Shown here in pieces: positions 5,630-11,710 of a DNA stretch of 15,267 nucleotides (positions are counted from its first letter, which is position 1; every line of letters begins with the position of its first letter). This stretch comes from an uncultured Clostridia bacterium. Its GTDB lineage: Bacteria; Bacillota; Clostridia; Oscillospirales; Acutalibacteraceae. The notes under the pieces were generated by a model that was given only the letters and a program-made list of their open reading frames with translations, did no database searches and was not told the DNA's origin. The translations under genes were made by a program, and so were the position numbers. The stretch spans positions 1 to 15,267 of the forward strand of contig CAMHNT010000018.1 of assembly GCA_946186535.1 (NCBI GenBank). The letters run 5' to 3'.

Positions 5630-8600
5630 ATGAACAGGAACATTAGAAAATGTCCTTATTGCGGCAGTGAGGTTTCTTATTTTGAAGCATTGACCGAATT
5701 GAACAGCGGTGAACATACCTGTTCAGTCTGCAATAAAAATTCCAATATTTCATACAACAAAAAAATATATATTCCTGCAATTATCTCTCTTGTTATTGCA
5801 ATTGTTGTTGCAGGTTTGTTATTGTGGCTGAAGGTAATTTCAAATATTATTTTAGCTTTTGTTCTGGTGCTGATTCCGTTCGCAGTTTTTTATTTTCTTA
5901 CTCCTCTTTATTTTATGCTTCAGGAAATAAAAAGCGAAGCACAGAAGCCTGTCATGAAAAATGCTGTAAAAAGCGAGAAACGTTCCAAACCGGTTCCGCG
6001 AGCGATGAAGCCGGAAAGTAAAAAGAAATCCGAAAAAAAGTTTGCGAAGGAACAGGTTGAAAAGGAGAAGAAGATTATGGAGAAAAAAGAAAATTCCTTT
6101 AAAGGAAAATTTTCTGAATTTGTCAGAACATACATAATCGTACCCGATGATGACGAAGAACAGACCGAAGCCGAAAAAAAATCCGACGAAAAGCCGAAAG
6201 CGTCGGAAAACAACACGAAAAAAACTGAGTCTAAACCTCAGTTGAAAAATGAAACAAAGTCGGTTCATTCTTCCTCAGAATCAGAAAAAGCCGACCCCAA
6301 ATCCCAAAAGATTAAGTCCGCAGAATACAAAAAGCGTGTATCCGGTGATTCGGAGAAAGTTTCCAAATTCTCCGGAGTTGAGGAGGAACGAAAAAAGGAA
6401 CATCTCCGCAAGGAAAATAATGACGTTAAGGTTAAGTCAAAAACGAAAGAAAAACCGGTATCCAAGACTAAAGCTCCGAAGCCGGAAATAAAAAATGATA
6501 TTTCTTTCGCTTCCGATATTGACGGAAATGTTTCTGGTGAACAGGATACCGATAATAAGAAACCCGTATATCATAAACTCACAAAAACAGACAAAGCGGA
6601 CTTTATCTACTTCCCCGACAACGGAGAGTTTATAATCGTTGATCTGAAAAAGAAAGAAGATATTTCCGAAGTGTCTGAAGAGAAGCAGAATATTGAATCA
6701 GAAAATTCCGCTAACTCCGTATATCCGGCTCAAAATGAGAACGAATCTTCAAAGGAGGAAAATGAGGACGAGAAAGAAACGGAAGAAATTATGTCTTTCT
6801 TTGACTCAAAGCCGAGCGAAGAAGACGAAGCCGAATTCGGAGAAAAATCCGATTCGTCCCCGGAGCTTTCCGAAACCACGGAAGAAAAAGACGAGGAACA
6901 GAAACCGGATGACTATAACGACGGCTGGATCGAATACAGGCCCGAGTCGGAAGATTTCATAGACGTTGTGCTTTCTGATTCAGAAGAAGCTGAACCTGAA
7001 GAGACAGAGGAAATTGGTTTATCGGATCTCACTTCTTACACGACGGAAATGCTTGAAAATTTTGCGGAGAGTATAACTCTTTCCGAAGAAGATGAGCTCG
7101 AACATGATCTCAAAGAAATTGAAGAGAATTTTTCCGAAAAGCCTTTGAATACCGTTCCGGTTTCAGAACCGGAAAATGATGAATCATCTCAGAGCTTTGA
7201 ATATGATGTTTCAAAACCGGATTTCATAAATATTTCAAGCGATAGCGATGACAACTCCGAAAAAACGGAGCCGGCTCAGGAAATTGAGATTGACTTCGAA
7301 GATGAAGATATTGAAGATATTGAATCGGAGTTTGACGAACCCGACGAGTATTTAGGTATTGATTTTGAAACTCTCGAAACCGAAGATGATTCCGGGAAGA
7401 CAGATTTTCCTGAAGAAACGGATTCTTTCTCTGAGAATGATGATATCAAGGTATCGGAAAACGATGAAGAAAAAATTTCAGATTCGGATACCGATATTTC
7501 AGACGAAGATGAACATGACGATGATTACTACAGATTTGACGAAGAAGATGATGAGTATCCGGACGAAAATCCTGAAGATGATGAATATATTTCCGGTGAA
7601 TTTAAGGCGGAATCCTATGATGAAGAGGAAAGCTATGTAGTTGACTATTCGGAAGATGAATCCGAGTCGGATGATGAAGAAGAATATGTTGTTGATGAAA
7701 TAGCAGCCCTTAAATCCGAGTCAACTAAAAAATACGAAAAAACGCCGAAGAACAGAAAGCATGAGAATTCCCAAAAGGAATCTTTGGAATCAAATTCTTC
7801 AAAATACGAGAAAAAGTTCCCTAATGCAGCGAAAGCCGCAGCAGCCGAAGCGGAAGCTCTGGAGCTGAAAAGAAAAAAGGAACAGGCCGAAAAAGCCAAG
7901 AGGCAGAAAGCTAAATCTTCCGAAGCGGCAGAAAGATCAAAGAAGAAAAAGAACGGCAGGAAGAACAAGCAGATAGAAGAAAAAGAACCGAGCAAATTCG
8001 TTGAATTTCTTAAGAACTTGTTCTTAGAGCCGATCTATGAAGATGATCCCGAGGTTCTTGCTGCTCTCAAAAAAGAGCATGAAGAGAAATTGCTCAGGGA
8101 AAAAGAAGAGGCCGAAAGGCTCGAGGCTCAGGTGAAAAAATCCAATTCAGGATCTCTTTCCAAAGCAGGCTCGCCGAAGAATGGCAGTTCCGCAACGAAT
8201 GAAACACCTAAGCCTAAAAAAAAAGTAAAAAATCAGACAGAAAGACAGAAGAGCTCCTCTCAGAAAACTCAGAGAATTGAAAAGAAACGTTCCGAATCGA
8301 ACGATGATAATGATGACCCTGCCGACGGAAAGACAAGAGTCTTCGAGGCAGTACGCAGCGATGATTATGAGAACCAGGAGAAGATAGTTCTCGACAGCGT
8401 TAAGAACAAGGTTAAGGAACTTGAGAACGAAAAAATCTCCGAAGAAGAAAAAGTGAAGATCATTGCCGAGAAGGACAGCGAGGAGAAAAGACAGGAGAAG
8501 ATCGAACAGCTTAAGGATCAGCAGGAAAAGCAGCGAATCAGCAAGGAAAAAAGACGTAAAGAAAAACAGCTGCAGAACGAACGTCTTGAAAAGGCTGAGG

Positions 8601-8776
8601 AGTTAAGACAGGAACAGGTCAGAAAGGCTCAGAGAAATCAGGAGAATATCAGGAAATCAGCCGAGCAGCGTGACACAAGCAATTTAAGCCTCAGAGAGGT
8701 CGAAAATGTCCGTTCAAAGGTTTCTCAGAAGAAGAAGAAAAGAAAGCAGGAAATCGACGAATATTTCAATGATTGA
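5630..8776 (+). CDS. Zinc-ribbon, two-helix membrane protein with a very long charged disordered tail
   Basis: I do not recognise this 1048-residue protein as a named family. The N-terminus is a zinc ribbon, C8-P-Y-C11 and C31-x-x-C34, followed by two hydrophobic helices (about 46-67 and 69-97). The rest looks cytoplasmic: lysine-rich (98-330), extremely acidic and low-complexity (about 340-700), lysine-rich again (700-790), and a Lys/Glu/Gln/Arg region likely to form coiled coil (about 920-1030). Two short hydrophobic motifs each occur twice within the disordered part: KFxEF-type at 160-172 and 789-801, and [FW]I-x-[FY]-P-type at 325-339 and 433-448. These may be docking peptides. GGGG (5618-5621) precedes the ATG. 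The gene ends 22 bases before its short paralogue at 8799. An A9 run lies at 8216-8224. A membrane tether or scaffold is a guess. Confidence 0.85.
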   Translation: MNRNIRKCPYCGSEVSYFEALTELNSGEHTCSVCNKNSNISYNKKIYIPAIISLVIAIVVAGLLLWLKVISNIILAFVLVLIPFAVFYFLTPLYFMLQEIKSEAQKPVMKNAVKSEKRSKPVPRAMKPESKKKSEKKFAKEQVEKEKKIMEKKENSFKGKFSEFVRTYIIVPDDDEEQTEAEKKSDEKPKASENNTKKTESKPQLKNETKSVHSSSESEKADPKSQKIKSAEYKKRVSGDSEKVSKFSGVEEERKKEHLRKENNDVKVKSKTKEKPVSKTKAPKPEIKNDISFASDIDGNVSGEQDTDNKKPVYHKLTKTDKADFIYFPDNGEFIIVDLKKKEDISEVSEEKQNIESENSANSVYPAQNENESSKEENEDEKETEEIMSFFDSKPSEEDEAEFGEKSDSSPELSETTEEKDEEQKPDDYNDGWIEYRPESEDFIDVVLSDSEEAEPEETEEIGLSDLTSYTTEMLENFAESITLSEEDELEHDLKEIEENFSEKPLNTVPVSEPENDESSQSFEYDVSKPDFINISSDSDDNSEKTEPAQEIEIDFEDEDIEDIESEFDEPDEYLGIDFETLETEDDSGKTDFPEETDSFSENDDIKVSENDEEKISDSDTDISDEDEHDDDYYRFDEEDDEYPDENPEDDEYISGEFKAESYDEEESYVVDYSEDESESDDEEEYVVDEIAALKSESTKKYEKTPKNRKHENSQKESLESNSSKYEKKFPNAAKAAAAEAEALELKRKKEQAEKAKRQKAKSSEAAERSKKKKNGRKNKQIEEKEPSKFVEFLKNLFLEPIYEDDPEVLAALKKEHEEKLLREKEEAERLEAQVKKSNSGSLSKAGSPKNGSSATNETPKPKKKVKNQTERQKSSSQKTQRIEKKRSESNDDNDDPADGKTRVFEAVRSDDYENQEKIVLDSVKNKVKELENEKISEEEKVKIIAEKDSEEKRQEKIEQLKDQQEKQRISKEKRRKEKQLQNERLEKAEELRQEQVRKAQRNQENIRKSAEQRDTSNLSLREVENVRSKVSQKKKKRKQEIDEYFND

Positions 8777-8798
8777 TTTTCTGTGAGAGGTTTGCGAT

Positions 8799-9215
8799 AT
8801 GCTGAAATTACCTATGTGTCCGTATTGCGGATATAAATTTGACTATTCACGATCGTCAAAGGCTTTGCATGAAAAGAATGTTAAATGTAAAAAATGCGGA
8901 AAGCTCATGAAGGTTTCCTACAGGCTTTCCGCAGCCAAAATGGCAGTTTTGTTTTTTGTCTTTCTTATAGTTCTTAATACAGTTTACTTGTTCCATACGA
9001 AGAATCAGACTATTATTCCGAATATAGTAATTACGGTTGTATTTATAGCTGTTTATCTTGTACTTGTTCCTTTAACGATTAAATTCGGTGTGATTCCCGG
9101 TCAGGAGGATCCGCCCGAGAAGCTGAAAAAGAACAGACACAGACATAAAAAAACTAAGAATAAAGATATTGAATTTAACGAAAATCCGATAGAAAATACT
9201 ACGTTTGATCAATAA
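8799..9215 (+). CDS. Small zinc-ribbon, two-helix membrane protein, paralogue of the preceding gene
   Basis: The 138 residues align without gaps to the N-terminus of the gene before it: C7-P-Y-C10 with C8-P-Y-C11, C30-x-x-C33 with C31-x-x-C34, Ser-Tyr at 40-41 with 41-42, and a second helix containing [FI]AV[FY]xxLxPL with the proline at 91 versus 92. Membrane helices span about 48-66 and 72-94. The tail is short and basic (about 105-125). The CxxC-x19-CxxC spacing resembles small Firmicute membrane proteins of the CxxC-20-CxxC type (TIGR04104 as I recall it), but membership is unchecked. GAGAGG precedes the ATG at a normal distance, and the 22-base gap suggests co-transcription with the large paralogue. 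Function is unknown. Confidence 0.85.
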   Translation: MLKLPMCPYCGYKFDYSRSSKALHEKNVKCKKCGKLMKVSYRLSAAKMAVLFFVFLIVLNTVYLFHTKNQTIIPNIVITVVFIAVYLVLVPLTIKFGVIPGQEDPPEKLKKNRHRHKKTKNKDIEFNENPIENTTFDQ

Positions 9216-9247
9216 TGAATTGAAGCAGATAATTAATATTTTGGTTT

Positions 9248-9285
9248 TATAATATGGTTTAACCGATATTTGTTTTGTATATCGG
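9248..9285 (+). promoter_or_regulatory. Possible gyrB -10 element and leader hairpin
   Basis: TATAAT at 9248-9253 is a perfect -10 hexamer, but no good -35 lies 16-18 bases upstream; TTGAAG at 9220-9225 is 22 bases away. Ten bases after the hexamer, CCGATAT (9263-9269) and ATATCGG (9279-9285) form a perfect 7-bp stem with a 9-base loop. A transcript starting near 9260 would therefore begin with this hairpin, 10 bases before the ribosome binding site. It could stabilise the messenger or serve as an operator. Confidence 0.4.
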
Positions 9286-9308
9286 AAAAAACAGAAAGAG
9301 GGGTTTCC

Positions 9309-11264
9309 GTGGATAATTTGGAAATTGCAAAAACCGAACAGGAATATACCGCCGATGAAATACAGGTTCTCGAGGGCCTTGAAGCCGTCAGAAAAAGACC
9401 GGGTATGTACATCGGTTCAACAGGTCCGAAGGGACTTCATCATCTGGTTTATGAAATAGTGGACAACTCTATCGACGAGGCGCTTGCAGGATACTGCGAC
9501 AAAATCGAGGTTTCGATCCTGCCGGGAAACGTTATCAGAGTTTCCGACAACGGACGTGGTATCCCTGTCGGAATCAATCAGAAAATGGGTATTCCTGCCG
9601 TAACGGTTGTTTTCACCGTTCTTCATGCCGGAGGTAAATTCGGCGGAGGCGGATACAAGGTTTCCGGAGGCTTGCACGGTGTAGGTGCTTCTGTTGTAAA
9701 CGCTCTTTCAACATGGCTTGAGGTCAAGGTCTGCGACGGCGAAAAAATTTACCGTCAGAGATACGAAAGAGGAAATATCGTTTCCGAGCTTGAGGTTATC
9801 GGCGAATCCTCCGAGCGTGGAACAGAAGTTACGTTTAAGGCTGACCCTGAAATTTTTCAGGAAACAGATGTTTATGATTATTCCGTCCTTGAAACACGCC
9901 TCAGAGAACAGGCTTTTCTTAACGCAGGAATCAAGATTGTTCTCAATGATGAAAGAGAGCAGGAAGAAGACGTCGAGGAAAGAAAGCATGACGTTTTTCA
10001 TTATGAGGGCGGTATTGCAAGCTTCGTAGAATATATCCATAAGAAGAGATCTCTGGATATTCTTCATGAAGACGTTATCTACTTTGCTGCTTCAAATGAA
10101 GACGATACTGCTTCTGCGGAGGTAGCATTCCAGTACAACGACAAATACAGCGACCTTATACTTTCATTTGCAAACAATATCCGTACAACAGACGGCGGTA
10201 CTCATGAAGAGGGCTTCAAACGTGCTATCACAACCGTCATGAACGAATATGCGAGAAAGCATAAATTTTTAAAGGACAGCGACAAGAATCTTCTGGGCGA
10301 GGATTTCCGTGAGGGCATGACCGCAATCATTTCCGTAAAGCTCAGCGAAGCTCAGTTTGAAGGACAAACCAAAGCGAAGCTCGGAAATACTGCAATGAGA
10401 ACAATGGTTCAGAATTTGGTGAACGACAAGCTCAGAATTTATTTTGACGAGCATCCGGACGTAACAAAAACTATTCTTGAAAAGGCTTGTCAGGCAGCTT
10501 TGGCGAGAGAAAAAGCAAGACACGCAAGAGAGCTTGTCAGAAGAAAGTCTCCGCTTGAAAACGCTTCTCTCCCGGGAAAGCTTGCGGACTGTCAGTCGAG
10601 AAATCCTGAAGAAACCGAGGTTTACATAGTAGAGGGAGATTCTGCGGGCGGTTCGGCAAAGAACGGAAGAGACAGAAAGTACCAGGCTATTCTTCCGCTT
10701 TGGGGTAAAATGCTTAATGTCGAAAAGGTTCGTGAGGATAAAATAATCGGAAACGACAAGCTTACTCCCGTTATTACGGCGCTCGGCTGCGGAGTCGGAA
10801 AAGAGTTTGATATAAGCAAGCTTCGCTACGGCAAGGTTATTATCATGGCGGATGCCGATGTCGACGGTTCGCATATCAGAACGCTGCTTCTGACATTTTT
10901 CTACAGATATATGCAGCCGCTTGTGGAGCAGGGACATGTATATATTGCACAGCCGCCGCTTTACAGAATTACTAAAGGCAAAACAAACCATTTCTATGCT
11001 TATACTGATGAGGAACGTGACAAGATTCTGCGTGAACTCAACTGCAAAACAGATATCCAGCGTTACAAAGGTCTTGGTGAAATGGATCCCGAACAGCTTT
11101 GGGAAACGACAATGAATCCCGAAACAAGAATCATGCTCAGGGTCAATGTTGAAGACGCTATGGTAGCGGACGAAACCTTCTCGATTCTTATGGGTGAAAA
11201 GGTTGAACCACGCCGCCTGTTCATCGAACAGAATGCAAAGTACGTTCAGAATCTGGATATTTAA
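9309..11264 (+). CDS. gyrB: DNA gyrase subunit B
   Basis: GyrB is the ATPase subunit of gyrase, the type IIA topoisomerase that adds negative supercoils. The GTG at 9309, after AAAGAGGGG (9295-9303), gives 651 residues, a normal length; the frame stays open to a TTG at 9270 without a suitable binding site. The GHKL ATPase has EIVDN (49-53), DNGRGIP (80-86) and GGLHGVG (120-126). The TOPRIM domain has EGDSAGG starting at the metal-binding Glu442 and DADVD (515-519). QRYKGLGEM (584-592) lies in the tail that contacts GyrA. The arginine equivalent to E. coli Arg136, used in aminocoumarin binding, is present (Arg149). It is followed by a strong terminator, so gyrA seems to have separate expression. 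Confidence 0.97.
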   Translation: MDNLEIAKTEQEYTADEIQVLEGLEAVRKRPGMYIGSTGPKGLHHLVYEIVDNSIDEALAGYCDKIEVSILPGNVIRVSDNGRGIPVGINQKMGIPAVTVVFTVLHAGGKFGGGGYKVSGGLHGVGASVVNALSTWLEVKVCDGEKIYRQRYERGNIVSELEVIGESSERGTEVTFKADPEIFQETDVYDYSVLETRLREQAFLNAGIKIVLNDEREQEEDVEERKHDVFHYEGGIASFVEYIHKKRSLDILHEDVIYFAASNEDDTASAEVAFQYNDKYSDLILSFANNIRTTDGGTHEEGFKRAITTVMNEYARKHKFLKDSDKNLLGEDFREGMTAIISVKLSEAQFEGQTKAKLGNTAMRTMVQNLVNDKLRIYFDEHPDVTKTILEKACQAALAREKARHARELVRRKSPLENASLPGKLADCQSRNPEETEVYIVEGDSAGGSAKNGRDRKYQAILPLWGKMLNVEKVREDKIIGNDKLTPVITALGCGVGKEFDISKLRYGKVIIMADADVDGSHIRTLLLTFFYRYMQPLVEQGHVYIAQPPLYRITKGKTNHFYAYTDEERDKILRELNCKTDIQRYKGLGEMDPEQLWETTMNPETRIMLRVNVEDAMVADETFSILMGEKVEPRRLFIEQNAKYVQNLDI

Positions 11265-11304
11265 TAATGAATGAGCAAAAAGTAATTGGTACAAAAAGTT
11301 TTAT

Positions 11305-11330
11305 AAAAATGCCGCCTGGCGGCATTTTTA
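11305..11330 (+). terminator. Intrinsic terminator after gyrB
   Basis: AAAAATGCCGCC (11305-11316) and GGCGGCATTTTT (11318-11329) are perfect inverted copies, giving a GC-rich stem flanked by an A-tract and a U-tract. It lies 41 bases after the gyrB stop. The symmetry means it could work in both directions. Confidence 0.88.
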
Positions 11331-11347
11331 AGGAGTAATATTTTGTT

Positions 11348-11490
11348 AAGGGCTTCGTACCCTAAGGGTACTTGGCTTCGCCGGCGCAACTTAAAAGCCC
11401 ACTGCACAGCACTATGCACTGCGTTACGTCGCCGGCTCTGCCTTTGGACTCCGCAAGCGCCCCGAAGAAAGTGCCCTTGGGGTACTTTTT
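11348..11490. repeat. GC-rich palindromic element, possible MITE-like repeat or structured RNA
   Basis: Positions 11351-11480 are 78/130 G+C (60%), far above the AT-rich flanks. The left end has a near-perfect palindrome GTACCCTAAGGGTAC (11357-11371), and the right end a matching hairpin AAAGTGCCC-TTG-GGGTACTTT (11468-11488). Both ends share CCCT(T/A)(A/T/G)GGGTACTT-type sequence. Inside, GCCGGCG-(c)AAC (11380-11390) pairs with GTTACGTCGCCGGC (11423-11436), and GGCTTCG occurs twice (11351-11357, 11374-11380). Nested palindromes and foreign composition suggest a small repeated mobile element; the U-run after the right hairpin also allows a structured small RNA with its own terminator. I cannot tell which without a genome-wide comparison. 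Confidence 0.5.
11468..11490 (+). terminator. Possible intrinsic terminator at the right end of the GC-rich element
   Basis: AAAGTGCCC (11468-11476) pairs with GGGTACTTT (11480-11488; one G-U pair) around a short TTG loop and is followed by a T-run to 11490. This has the form of an intrinsic terminator on the + strand. It would back up the gyrB terminator or end a transcript from the element itself. Confidence 0.5.
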
Positions 11491-11710
11491 GAAAAAAGCC
11501 GGGCAAAAACTTTAACTGTCCTCATTTAAACTTTTATGCAGTTTTAAATTTGCTCATTTACAGTATTTAACTTTTTGTTTTTACTGCGGTTCCGGTTATG
11601 ATTTGGTGGTTTTCAGATATTGGTTATTTATCTAAAATAATCATTTGATGATTTAATCGCCTGTCCTCGGTTAGCATTCGGAATCGTATAAAAAAGAAAC
11701 GAGGAAAAAA

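Larger units (their letters stand above)
11265..11710. other. gyrB-gyrA intergenic region
   Basis: This 446-base gap contains the gyrB terminator (11305-11330), a GC-rich palindromic element (about 11348-11490) and then 220 bases of AT-rich DNA before gyrA. In the AT-rich part, TTGTTT (11575-11580) and TATGAT (11597-11602), 16 bases apart, are the best but weak candidate gyrA promoter. GAGGA (11701-11705) is the gyrA ribosome binding site. A minus-strand frame of 81 codons (11261-11506) spans the terminator and the element and is not believed. Confidence 0.6.

Noticed and set aside
5852..6268. Minus-strand Phe/Leu/Arg-rich frames within the large membrane protein gene
   Set aside because: They are antisense of lysine/glutamate-rich codons (AAA/GAA read as TTT/TTC) and not real hydrophobic proteins.
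10269..11294. 341-codon minus-strand frame inside gyrB
   Set aside because: It is the antisense shadow of the gyrB coding sequence, without recognisable domains.
11261..11506. 81-codon minus-strand frame in the gyrB-gyrA gap
   Set aside because: It covers the gyrB terminator and the palindromic GC-rich element; arginine-rich translation is what such GC-rich repeats give by chance.
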